DNA from: Panaeolus papilionaceus
Lineage: Eukaryota > Basidiomycota > Agaricomycetes > Agaricales
Direction of reading: 5' to 3'
NCBI GenBank assembly: GCA_015501605.1
Contig: JADNRZ010000014.1
Coordinates: 1,364,001-1,428,000, forward strand
DNA length: 64,000 bases
Position numbers and translations under genes: made by a program. The first letter of the stretch is position 1. Every line of letters starts with the position of its first letter. This document shows, one piece after another, positions 1-10,969 of the stretch. Under the pieces are notes generated by a model that ran no database searches, was not told the DNA's origin, and saw nothing but the letters and a program-made list of their open reading frames with translations.

Positions 1-12
1 GGTTTTGGAAAG

Positions 13-535
13 TTAGGAATGGAATGTGTAATCAACGTCCCCAAATTCAATCTATAGATAGAAGTGGAATGCGTAACCGATGCCTTGGAGTTCGATCTGA
101 TTCGAGCGTCAAAAATCCGAACCACTGCACTGCGTAGATTAAGTATGGTATACTCACCAGTGCGGCGTTGTCACCAATATATTTAAGAGGGTTCCAAGCA
201 AAGACATGCTTACCCACATCAGGCCGGTGCATGAAGATGCTGAGGATGGGTTAAGAAGGTGTTTTAATTGGCCCTTCAGGCGAATTGAGAGGAGAAGAAT
301 ATGAAGCTTGCGCGTCTACGTCAGTTTCTGGCTCGGCGCACTCAGTCAATTAAGCAGGTGATGCGCCCGCTTCGACGTGCGGGTCACCAAGAGATCAGAC
401 TCCGTTGCGGTTGATTCAGCGGCGTGTTCCCCGGTGAGAAGTTTCCACTCGACATATATGAGTGGCGAAGTGTGTAGTATGACAAGGTGAACGTGTTGGA
501 GGGCTTACCTGTGGGGGCTTCGGCAAAGGTGAATT
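13..535 (-). pseudogene. Small-gene family copy 1 (decayed)
   Basis: This is a remnant of an unrecognised small gene family with five copies in the window (also near 18.4, 22.4, 40.3 and 58.0 kb). On the minus strand an exon-2-like stretch starts near 449 with the family's W-K-L-L-x-G-E pattern, but it loses frame after about 12 codons relative to the copy at 22.7 kb. An exon-3-like piece (158-239, containing FAWNP) still has good splice borders, and a last piece at 13-51 reads IEFGDVDYTFHS and then stops. Exon 1 is reduced to its last few codons beside a GTAAGC donor near 510. I see no intact reading frame, so I call it a pseudogene. Its product family is unknown to me; a beta-rich inhibitor or lectin fold is only a guess. 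Confidence 0.5.
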
Positions 536-1089
536 TCAAGGCATACATGTTTGTTTGACAATCCAGTGATCTAGAATGGAACGAATATAATATAAATCGA
601 GTTTTGAAATGACCGGCCCTTGTTTCGTAGCCTGGAACCCAGATAGTAGGTGCATCGTGCAGAGCACCATCCGCTCAACAAAACACCGCTGACATCCTCG
701 GAACATAGTCCTGGACGTACCTTCGACTGTGGCAAACCTCCAGAAAAAAGAGAGAAATAAGGCGGAACATACATGTAAATATAATGGCATTCTCTATATA
801 TTATAAACACAGAAAAGTACATAGCAGGAATGATGCCAGATGGCAATAGGAAAAAGGTAAGATGTACATATGAACGGGCGGAGTACGCATGCTACGTGAA
901 CATATAGAAACGGGAAAGGAAAACTAGAGGAAGGCTGGGTTTTTGCGTTCAAGGACAGAGGGACAGGAGTCGGCTTTGGGCGACAGTAACCCAACGGGCC
1001 CGAAGCCTCTTGACAAAGAATGATGACATCGTCCCTGTGAAGGGGTAAGTAGGTGTATCTCATAACAAAAAGGGGAAGAACCTTGAAGA

Positions 1090-2615
1090 TCAGGCTTTCA
1101 ACCTGAAAAGTCGCTTTCCGCGAACTTGAGCGTCTGCTATGAATCGCAAAATGAGACGCTTCAGAGCAAGTAGGCGTGACACTTTCGGCTGAGGCTCTGT
1201 CGCCGCATTGCTGTCAGGGGCTTCAGGGATGTTCTTCAGGTACGACGCTTTCGGTTGCGGTTGAGTGCTGTCCTGAGGCTCAGAGCATGGCTCTGCAACG
1301 AGATCGTCTGGTTGAATATTGGTGCTGGTGTGAGTAGATGGAGCACTAGTGGGTGAGGCGTCCGGGCCAGATGTCAACGTTTCCGATTCCAGGACCCTGA
1401 TTTCCTCCTTGAGGTGTCGATAGGCGTCGTAGAGCCCAAACTCACTTGGAGGTTCCTCCATCGAGGCAAACTGCTCGCTAAACTTCGTCAATATTTTGTC
1501 GTTTGCTAGGCGGTTTCGCTCTAGGAGAGCCATGAGCTGCGCACTAGGTTTGGATTGCGTCAAGTCAAGTCAAATTCGATAGCCTTTCTCTCCTGAAGGG
1601 CACATTCAATCCGCTGATATAGGTCATGGTATAGATGCAAGGATTCGTGCAATTCGGGTTGGGAATCATCGAAAACAAAGCCTTGTTGGTTCACAGGGCC
1701 AATTACGTCAAGCGCTGACGTCTGTGTGTTCATGAATCGCACTACTCGTGCATCCGGAAAGTCCTGGCACCAATATCAGTTCCAGTGAAAACTCGGCATA
1801 AGATAAATATTGAGAAAAAGGTAATACCTTCAGAATGCCATCCTTCTGACATAATTGTTGGAAATTATGTTCAGCGCGGTCCTGGGCACGTTGATTGTGC
1901 AGGGTATCCCACATAGTGGTGACGAAGGTTACCGAATTAGGCGCATCACAAGCACCGAGAAACTCCTGAATCATTGCGATCGTTCTCCTCTTGGATCCAG
2001 CCAACCTTGGTTCGGTGATGGGAGTCAGGAAAAACAGATGATCTACGCCATAGAGATCCAGGCTAGCAAGATATGAGTGCATTGAATTGTGGTCATCGTG
2101 GTTCATGGACTTGCTTTTTCCCGGACATCCACTCGTTGATCATGCCAATCACCTCAACTTCAGATATATTTGTATCTGCGAAGCCCGGCGTATCGATGAT
2201 ATGGATTGGATTTCCGTTTGAAGTCGTAACATTGACGAGCTTGTAGTCAGTAACTTGTTGCGTGTAACCAGATAGTTGATCCTTTGATATCGAGAAGTTG
2301 CATGATTCCCCAGCAAGCGCCTCAATAAACTTTGGCAGTATATAAAAGGAGTTGTAATGAGAGCACAGGAATTGAAAAAACATCAGACTCTAGCAGACGT
2401 CATCCTGAATGCACACTCACGCTGCTTTTTCCCGCTCCTGTCGGCCCCATAATTCTTCGGGCAAATATTGAGTCCATTGAAGTATTTAGGTAAACATAAA
2501 CGTACAGGTAGTAGTAGGTGGGCTGATCTTGTCCTGGGGACGCTGCGTCCTCATTGTCAACGACGGGTTTTACGGTGACGGGAAGACTTGTATCTATGAT
2601 CCTCAGTTTTTCCAT
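1090..2615 (-). pseudogene. P-loop GTPase copy A, frameshifted
   Basis: This is a near copy of the intact GTPase at 19730-21264. Exons by family splicing are 2506-2615, 2421-2454, 2115-2329, 1828-2062 and 1560-1763. The 34-nt exon 2 carries GPTGAGKSS (G1), exon 3 DTPGFADT (G3) and exon 4 TTMWD (G4-like). Intron 3 must start with GC (GCAAGT donor) to keep frame. Near 1560-1570 one base is missing relative to copy B, so the frame hits TGA just after EFDLT. The rest of the C-terminal region, with its coiled coil and basic tail ending RLFRLKA, stays open in another frame (1090-1563). The gene would thus give a protein lacking its tail, or it is a recent pseudogene. The G domain itself looks intact. 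Confidence 0.75.
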
Positions 2616-4507
2616 CGTTGGAGACTGAAGAGAAATAAAAGCGTAAGGGGAAGCTGCAAGCGACGGATGGTGGTGGTTGTGGTCAACGTTCGTGCCAGGT
2701 GTTGAACATTATGATCTCACACGTGTCACGTTGACTCGCTGCATAAGCCCAGGGTCATGCCATCGTTGGACTTTCAGATATCAGAATGATGACAGAAGTA
2801 CTATCCGTTTCGGCTGCAACGTTGAACGCTGCTGAACTTTCCAGGACAGCGACTCTGAATCTGATAATCAATGGCGCCGGCAAGCGGCATGGGCCGCAAC
2901 CAGTATATGTCAAGCTTTATGTAGTATTTTGAGTATCGCCTTGAAATAATTTATTCGACACCCAGCACAAAGATAACCTTTCAAAAATTCATTATCAGAT
3001 AATTAGCCAACCCCACTCGTCGTCAACCAAGGTTGACTCCTCCTGGGGTCGGCGGAAGAATACTAAACTATGATTACTGCTACTGTTTCTCGATTCACGA
3101 CTCGAAACTAAGGAGGCAACATTCCCCAATGAGGATTCAACCTTGGTTGAACACAAGGGGGGGGAAGAAGAAGCAATGAGTAGCGCTGATGCCTGATAGT
3201 ATTATGATTACCATAATTTACAACTAGTTCCTCACATTGGTCAACGAGTCCTGTGAGGGGTGATTATATCATCTCCGACCGGTTCTTTCATGAAGTTGAA
3301 CGTAACCTTGAGCCGTGAAACTTGACGAAATTAGGGGCTTTCAGGTTTTGTTATCAGATGCTTACAAATGTCCTTAGTACAGCCACTTCAAATCCACCAG
3401 CCATATTTTAGCCGACAGATTCGCTAAGACCCTCTACATACCTACGGTAGCGGGGGTTACCAAGTCCCGCAGGAGGGTTCTCAGCCTTCACATATTTCTA
3501 TTTAACGCTTGCCTTCGTCCATACAGATCAGTGCTGTTATACCAGGATAATAGCTCCTACATAATAAATTGCATTCAGTCTGTAAAACACTACCTAACCA
3601 ATTTATTCAATTTCTTCTGCTTTATGCCACTCACGCATATCAGTGGCTACGGAGAGACCATAAATACCAAACTCGCAGGTAGGATACGTACAAAATACCC
3701 AAATGCAATTGAATCCATCTTGAGTGTTGCAGAGACTTGTGTCAAAAGCCGCATCGAATAAAGTATTGAACCCCCCTGACATATCCTCAAAAATAGCGTC
3801 CCTCAGCACTATGGAGGCTGTGACCTCATTTTGACGGGTAAGCATTGGTTCAGCATTTAGGTTGGTGGTATTGCAATTCGTATGCCTGCGTCTGCAACGG
3901 CTTCTAGGTCGCTGTCTAGGAGTATTCGTATTTGGGGGGATCTGGAACGAGTGGTCTTGGTAGGCCGTTCGGTCATGTCGTTTCTGATAACGCTGGCGGA
4001 GGTGTGGCTTCTGTTGTGCACAGAGAGTGATAAGGAAGAAAAATGAATGAATTGTTATGTACCTACTAGCCTCTCTCAGCTATTATATACAGTAGATAAT
4101 ATTTATCTAGAATATTCTACCAATATGAAGTAATACGAAGAGCGGGCGCTAAGACAAAGTTGACTAATCTATGAGCGACTAAGACTACGAAATAATATCC
4201 GGAATATTCGAGGATATTCCCAATAGCTTCAACCTGGTGTCTGGTAGTGAGTAAAAGCAGGGTATCATGAGATTACCACCCCTCCAATAGAGTGTCTTAT
4301 ATACCATCGTCGAATTGTCGCACAGAATTGGGTAACATTTGGCAATGAGACTTCAGATTGTACCCCGTGTCCGGTCGACAGTGTACTCCTCATTCAGACA
4401 CCTTTGGCGTCAGGTTTATTAAGGTTTGTTGCTACGCCCTCTCGGTGTTATTCAGCATTCTTATATTGAATTAATAGATAAAAAAAGGTGACATTGGATC
4501 TGGTCCA
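2616..4507. other. Intergenic, no convincing gene
   Basis: Up to about 2795 this is the GTPase upstream region shared with unit B. The rest has no gene I can support. It contains a short inverted-repeat element (3023-3150). A 39-codon minus-strand ORF (3857-3976, starting MTERPTKTTRSRS) and another minus-strand frame at 3603-3845 match no family I recognise. Confidence 0.5.
3023..3150. repeat. Short foldback, MITE-like inverted repeat
   Basis: Two arms of about 26 bases face each other. The left arm (3023-3048) begins TCAACCAAGGTTGA and continues CTCCTCCTGGGG. The right arm (3124-3150) is its near-perfect inverse, ending TCAACCTTGGTTGA. Each arm tip is itself nearly palindromic. The 128-bp span has no coding content. 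It may be a tiny non-autonomous element; I see no clear target duplication. Confidence 0.45.
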
Positions 4508-4515
4508 TACCAGAG
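4508..4515. other. Target site duplication, left (hAT)
   Basis: TACCAGAG directly abuts the left terminal inverted repeat and is repeated exactly at 8648-8655. Confidence 0.85.
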
Positions 4516-4673
4516 TAAGGCCTATCACGGATAAGTCCGTGCCGCATCTGGATAAGTATTGTGGGTAAGCCGTCCATCTGCCGGTGATCCGGATGGATAT
4601 GGATGGGCAGGAGTGATCCATCCTGATCTGGGGGATTTGGTAAGCCACCTGCTGGCCGGTCCATTATAAGATC

Positions 4674-4755
4674 GTGATGTCACAAAAACCCGGTCACATT
4701 TGTCCTTAAAGATAGCTTAAGGACAAATGTGACCGGGTTTTTGTGGTGACATCAC
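4674..4755. repeat. Long perfect-stem hairpin inside hAT element
   Basis: Left arm 4674-4709 and right arm 4717-4755 are inverse complements over about 36 bases, apart from a 3-base insertion (GTG) in the right arm, with a 7-base loop. The arms contain CCCGGTCACATTTGTCC and its complement. It lies in the subterminal region of the transposon, between its left end and the transposase stop codon. Confidence 0.85.
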
Positions 4756-4980
4756 CCATCTCAGTACCCTTTCCCACAGCTTCGAGGAGAGATCAATGTG
4801 TGTATAGATTCTATCATCAATGTATTTAATTTATTCTGATACCTTGCACAGCACTTATCATGTTGTATATCAACTAAAGACATGCTTATACATATTAGAC
4901 ACATACAAAAATAATAAATTGAAATAATCATACAAGCAAGACATATGAAAACATAATAGAACATGCTGTTATACACTACA

Positions 4981-7900
4981 CTAGGCTGAGCTCTGATCCA
5001 AAAAGATGTTCATGTCCTTGTCAAGGCGCATCTGTTGCTCTATCACACCTTTAACAGTGTGAAACCCTGGATAGAGTGGTGATTGTGTCCAGGATCCAAC
5101 TGCCATCTTTGCTTTGAAGGTCTGTGAAGACATTCCTGTTTGCATGAAGTTCACCTGTCTCCTGCCTGTTGAGAATGCACGCTCTGCATCAACTGAGGTG
5201 GCTGATGAAAAGTCAGATTACTTAAAGTAGGGGTAAATATAGATGAAGACACATACCAGGTGCTGAACAGAAATCCAATGCCATTCGAGAGAGGTGTGGC
5301 CGAGTTTTTTGTGCATTAGTCCAATACTTGATGTAACCCCCTATTTCTTGAATAGAAGCAGTTGAGACAAGTCCATCCTTCAGGTATGACATGATGTGAT
5401 CAGGTGGATAGCGTTCCTGGGTCTGTGGTTTTGCTGCATATCGTGACTTGGGTCGCTTTTAGAATTGTAGAAATAGTGTTATTGAGCATGTGAAATGACA
5501 CTGGTAGCTAAACTACTCACCAGTCATGTCCTTGACTCCTTATTCAACTCTTGCTGCTCTAAATCTCCCTCCTTTGGTGCATACTCTTTGTTCCATCGAT
5601 CAACAACCTTTTATTGTATCTCCTTTACCTGCTGGGCTGACCAACCATGGTCCTTGAACCATTTGGTCTTTCGATCTGGGCAGAGAACTAGTAAATCAAA
5701 TGATCAGATAAAAGTGATACAAGGGCATTTAACTTCATACCAATTGCAATAAGATACACATCACAATCTTCTGCAAAGACAGAGTACTTGTTGATCAGAA
5801 GTATACCAGCCTGGCATGCAATGCGGACAACATTGGGTAGATCATGCTCCTGATCATCTCGTGCAGCAAGCAGGCCCTCACGAAGCTCCTCAAGGGTTGG
5901 AATGACATCCACAATCAGCAGTACATCAGCAGTGGAGAATATTCGGGTTGGCTCATCAAATAGCTAAAGTTTACATTCAATGAATCATGATGTCAATAAT
6001 TTGAAGGGAATTAACTTGGAACAAGTAACCATACAAGGAGAATATCTTGAACATCCTCTGCCATTTTCCACTGCTCCTCAGTGAGCTTATACTGCTTGAG
6101 CTTCAATGAAGGGATTGAGGTAAGTGTCTCAACAACATCTCGAAAATGAAAATGCGAAGATAGGCATGCCAAATCTGAGTTCCACCGGGTTGGAACCCTT
6201 TGAGTAAGAGTTTTTTGCTCTCCCTCAAGTGGCTTCAGCTTCAACTTCTTTGGCTGGGACTCATCATTCTGTCCTGAGTCAGACTCAGAGTCGAATGAGG
6301 AGTCTGAGGGTTTCACAGCATCGTTTACCAATAAATCGAACTTTTCACGAATTGTTGATGAATCATGTACCCTTCGAGCAAGCCCAGCAACCTATCAAAA
6401 CCAATGAGCATGCAGTGACAAATGAACACCACAACCATACCTTTGGAAAGATCTGAAGAGCATCCCTTGACTCAGCAGGATCAAGAAGAATCCCCTTGTC
6501 AGCCATTATTCTGATGGCTCTGTCCCTGATCGTTTTTACAACCTTTTCGTTAAAAGTGCCCTGCCCTTCATCTACACCCTCATTCACCTCACCATCCTCT
6601 CCACTATCTTCAACCCTGTTGCGAGGCTCAGAACCACTTCCACTATCTTCAGCACCATCGAATTCTGAATCTCCCTCACCACCATCACCCTCACCCTCAT
6701 CCCCAGCACTGCTCTCTTGATCTGTCTCTGAATAATCAGATTCCCCTTGCTGGGAGTACCTGACTGGCTTTCTTGTATGAGTTGTGCGGACCTTCTTTGG
6801 TGCAGGAGGCTTCTTGAAGAAGAAAGAAATAAATGCCTGTTTAGATTGTATCCACCATCAGATGAGAATGTTCATTTGGGAGTTGAAGCATTATATCTTG
6901 ACACACCTTTGCAATGAGATTAAATACATGAGCCAGGCATCGCAGCCTTCCATTCTCTCCTGAGAATGAAGGAATATGCTCTGGCAGCAGCTCTGCTAGC
7001 TTGTCACAGTTTGTTGCATTGTCCATACAACATGAAAACAACTGGAAGATGTATTATGAGTTAAATTAGAGTTCACTCTGTCATTATCATCAAATTAAAT
7101 AAGCACTTACCTTCTTCTGCAAGCCAAACCTCTTTAAACACTCTGCTACAACCTTTGAGAGGTATTCACCAGTGTGTGCATTCTTTAAACTTTCCCAAAC
7201 TAAGGTTAGAATAGGCGCCTTAACTTCTAAAAAGTCACCAACTCACCGGATAAACTCAAGAATAGCTCGGTGTATGTGACCATCCTTACACCAAATTATC
7301 ACAAGCCCAAGGTATGCCCATTTTAAAGGTGAAGTCCAACCATCAAGAGCAAGGTGGATAGCACCTTCATGTTGCTAAGTAGATGAGGAAATCAGTATAC
7401 TCTTTAATCAACGATATCAATTGTGATTGTTACTCACTGTGAAATAACTCTTTACAAGCTTTGAGAGTTCAACATATACAGCTTTTATGTCACGACTAAT
7501 TGTTGCAGGACTAGGGATTATAGCTTCAGGATGAAGCATGAAGACCTCTCGATGGTACTCCTCATCTGTGAACATGTTGAATGGCTGTGGGTACTTGCAG
7601 CATCGAATCACAATCAGTGCTTGATGCCCTGCAGGGCTATAAACAGTCATAGCTGCCATGTCCTGATCAGTAGTGGGTGGTGGAGATGTGTTGTTTCGTT
7701 GATTTCGAAGGTCACATTGCTTGGCAGTTCGGTTGAGATTACTGGTCCCTTCTGATGTTCGTGAGCGAGGTTGGAAGGCAGTTTTGTGTGTTGGTGATTG
7801 AAACTTGCAGTCAAACACAAATGTGAGACTGACAGGGCGTCCAGTGCCTGATAAATCACGTCGGAGAGAGATGTCATAGTGATTATACACAGGTGAGGTC

Positions 7901-8243
7901 CATGAAACTTGAGCAGCAGCTGTATTAACCATCCCATATAGTCAAAATATTGATAATTGAATATTAATCTGCTCATACCAATTATAGCCTCATCTGGTTC
8001 TTTCCACACCTCTAGATCATTCATTTTACTTAATGACTGGGAGGTGGCAGTGTTTCGAAACCTGCACTTGACAGGAGATACAATAACAGGTGGATTTCGA
8101 TGCTGATGACTGTGAGCATCCTCCTCAGCCTCAGATACAGTGAGGGTGGGCTCAGGGAATGGCTCTGGTGAGGGTGATGAAGGGGCAGGAGGTATGAGTG
8201 CACGGTTATGTGCTCGAACACACTTTTGCTGTGCACCTGGCAT
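4981..8243 (-). pseudogene. hAT transposase, interrupted
   Basis: The transposase reads from ATG at 8243 down to TAG at 4981-4983 in several exons. After an acidic, Pro-rich N-terminus comes a BED-type zinc finger (LTFVFDCKF, then SNLNRTAKQC, near 7730-7810). Next are PSPATISRDIK near 7480, the RNase-H-like core piece LALDGWTSPLKWAYLG near 7330, CMDNATNCDKL near 7015 and an acidic linker near 6600-6750. The conserved VPTRWNSDLACL follows near 6190. The C-terminal dimerisation motif (ATSVDAERAFSTGRR) lies near 5200. I see an in-frame TAA at 5611-5613 after VKEIQ, so the copy is probably not functional unless an intron removes it. Exon borders were not fully resolved. Confidence 0.75.
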
Positions 8244-8647
8244 GGTACAGTATGAGTGAATGCATTCCACTTGAATAATCAAGCTGCTTTATATATGCTC
8301 TGGATGGAAATTATACGGAAGATTAAAACACAGGCGGAATAATGAATGAATTGTTACAATTATATACTACATCTAGGGAGAAACTATGGATATATAGCTC
8401 ATACTACAACTGAAATACAAGCATGCACAGATGTTGTGGATGTTGTGCACTTTCAAACGGACATTCAATGGGTTGAATGTCGGGTAACATGTATTTCCAT
8501 ATTGGGAGTGAAGGTCCCACCGATTTTCCTCCAATTACCCGTGGAAACGGCAGATATCCATCACAATTATCCAAATTTGGCCCACTTCAGATGGATAAGT
8601 ATATTTTTTGCAAATATCCGGATTTACCTAATCCGTGATAGGCCTTA

Positions 8648-8655
8648 TACCAGAG
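8648..8655. other. Target site duplication, right (hAT)
   Basis: TACCAGAG directly follows the right terminal inverted repeat and matches 4508-4515 exactly. Confidence 0.85.
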
Positions 8656-8955
8656 CCTCGAAAAACGTTCAATGTAAATGTGGTTATCGTAGGGACAACT
8701 CGAGTTTCTGGACAGTGTTGACCCTGTTTTTCTGCACAGATGCAGCGTTTATTATGAAGGATGTATCACATTTCCATATATCTGTCCCCGTGCCCCTAAC
8801 ATCCTCTCCTTGTTTTGCTTTTTAAAATTGAACTCGCGAAGTGGGGCCTCCGGAGCAAGCCGAAATTTGAGACTCCGATGGGAATCCGTGTTTCAAAGTT
8901 AGCAAAGCCCCTGCCAAATGTTTGAGCTCTGCGTTATCATCACTGCCACTTCATT

Positions 8956-10636
8956 ATGTCTATTAAAACAAGGTTCGAACTCCAAGATGCTGTGAAGGAA
9001 CTTTCTTTAGAGCCAATTGTGCTTGCAGTGGACGAGGTTATGCAGGATCTTTCGCCTCTGGTCAACTCCAAGTCTGGCCCCTCGTGAGTCAGTCCAAGTT
9101 TATCTGCCTTCTTCATATTCATATTCATATAGTCATGGTCTTGACGAGTCGGTTGCTCTTTCATTAAAAGATGCTTTGATGCGGTTTGTTAAAGCCGTTC
9201 AATACATGCTCAAAGCATCCCAGCACACTCATGGGGCACTCATTGGACTCTGCACATTGCTGGATGCTCCAATGGGAATACTGCATCTACCATCAGTGAT
9301 CTCCGACTTCCAGAAGATAGCAGAAGACTTTCTCTGTGGTCACTCTAGTGCAATCGATGGTCACAATACATACACCTACTTGAAGAGAGAAGTCGACGAC
9401 GTAGGTTTGGGTCTTTGACTTGTGACACCAATTGATGACTCCCCTTTCAATCTCTAGCAATTTAGGATTGCCTTAGAAACTTATGGCCTTGATCCTGTGG
9501 TTCAAGTAACCGAAAGGGGTGAGTTTGTAAATGGGTCAAGCTTCAGGGTATTTAATATCTGCTTTCTGAGCCAGGTAACACGATGCAAATCAGTCTACGA
9601 CAACTCCGTAGCACCGTCGCCAAACACCTAGTGGAAAGTGAGAAATCATCATCCGATATGCTCAGGGTTCTGGCTGGGATAAATGTTCTGCTCCAGAACT
9701 TTCTGGAAGATGAAAGGTTTTCGTTGAGCAAGCCTCTTATCACAGCGCCTATATTTTCCCGCGACACATTTCAAACATGGAACACTCTCAGAAACGAAGT
9801 TCTTGATATGGAATTTCATGTAAGCTGATGGTCACTATTCCGTCAACATCCTATTCACGAGTTTTTTTCAGCTGAAGCCTCTAATGGAAAGGTACAAGGT
9901 GTGGTTCAACTGGTCTGGTGAAGATGATGACCACAGTGCCCTCGAAGTTGACAGGAAGATCAGGAGAGAGAAAATCTGCCAGCCTAAAATTAAAATTCAG
10001 GTTCCCAAGCAGCCTGGTCCCTCAACCGCTGATATCGTTGTGGCGAGATTACCTTATCCGTCAGGAGAGTGCCGCGTTCGTGTAGATCGCATTAACCACA
10101 TATGCCCGGGAGTTACAGAGGTCAAGGTCGTCGTGGATGTTCCAAGGATTGGTAGCTGGTTCCAAACTAAGAGCTTTGAGATTTTCTGCGCGGCCGAGCT
10201 GAAGAGTGCAACATTGTCACTGGTTAGTGTTTTGAACAAGTCGCCTACTTTGAAAGATATTACTGGGGATCCCAGCTTTGAACCCAAGGACTCCAGACCA
10301 CGATTTAAAGTTGAACAGCCTTCGCCTTGGCTCGTTTTCTGGGTATTCTCGCGTCCATTCCCCCTTATCCCATGGAGATCCCCATCTGCATTTCCCACTC
10401 AGATCGCTGTTACATTTCGTATCAAGCACGATGTTCTTGTCGACCTACAGTTGGGAGTCACGGTTAATGATCGGTTCAACTTCCCGTTCAATTTTTGGAC
10501 GTCTGGTTATCAGACTTCAGGAGGGGTTCTGATCAGCCCAAATTACAATTTCAAGCAATCCGCTGGAATTGGTGAACCCCCTCCAACTTGCGCAAAGACG
10601 ACGAATCTCGATGTCAATGGGCTAGTTGGCCACTAG
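8956..10636 (+). CDS. Unknown five-exon protein, 488 aa
   Basis: I splice join(8956..9083, 9133..9400, 9458..9518, 9575..9819, 9872..10636); all junctions are GT..AG and keep frame, giving 488 residues from ATG at 8956 to TAG. I do not recognise the product. Residues 1-45 (LQDAVKELSLEPIVLAVDEV) and roughly 45-130 look helical. The last half (from about residue 235) is rich in beta-prone, Pro-containing segments such as GSWFQTKSFEIF and VLVDLQLGVTVNDRF, and has no signal peptide or membrane segment. The gene starts about 300 bp right of the hAT element, so its promoter may be affected by that insertion. The start is the first ATG in a good context before the first donor. Confidence 0.7.
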
Positions 10637-10969
10637 CGAAGAACGGCCCAAGAATCCTAGATCTGAACAGTGAAGGAACTCGTTCAGTTGATTATCATAC
10701 TTAAAACTTGTTTCCATGAATTTACACCCAGAACGACATCATTATTTTCCATTTTATCAGTACACCATATGTATCTATAGAGAACCTGTTATCTGTTGCA
10801 TGTGCGAACTTCTTGGAGCCACGCATTGTCCTTCGTTAATGACAAGCGTTATCTAACCATGACTCATTTAATGATACTATAAGAGTGTAACGGCCTACGA
10901 TTTTGTAAACCCCAGACACATTGTTTCTTGGGTTACTCAGGCGTGCGGAGAGGACTTTACTCTAGCCCA

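Larger units (their letters stand above)
1..2795. repeat. Segmental duplication unit A
   Basis: This stretch is repeated at 18414-21445 (unit B), with long blocks of near identity, for example 1310-1540 against 19950-20180. Both contain a small-gene copy, a non-coding linker of roughly 0.6 kb and a GTPase gene, all read on the minus strand. Homology runs past the GTPase start to about 2795. Unit B carries an extra tRNA-like insert of about 250 bp (18950-19200) that unit A lacks. A third, older copy lies at 22370-25470. The left edge of unit A is cut by the window start. Confidence 0.85.
4516..8647 (-). mobile_element. hAT-family DNA transposon, complete ends
   Basis: The 4132-bp element begins TAAGGCCTATCACGGAT (4516-4532) and ends with its exact inverse (8631-8647), a 17-bp perfect terminal inverted repeat. 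The 8 bases outside both ends are identical, TACCAGAG (4508-4515 and 8648-8655), matching the 8-bp target duplication known for hAT elements. The interior encodes a minus-strand transposase with a BED-like zinc finger and the hAT C-terminal dimerisation motif. A strong hairpin sits near the left end (4674-4755). Perfect ends and target site suggest a fairly young insertion, although the transposase carries an in-frame stop. Confidence 0.9.

Noticed and set aside
4674..4755. Hairpin considered as a transcription terminator
   Set aside because: Intrinsic hairpin terminators are not used by Pol II genes, and the arm length and transposon context point to a foldback instead.
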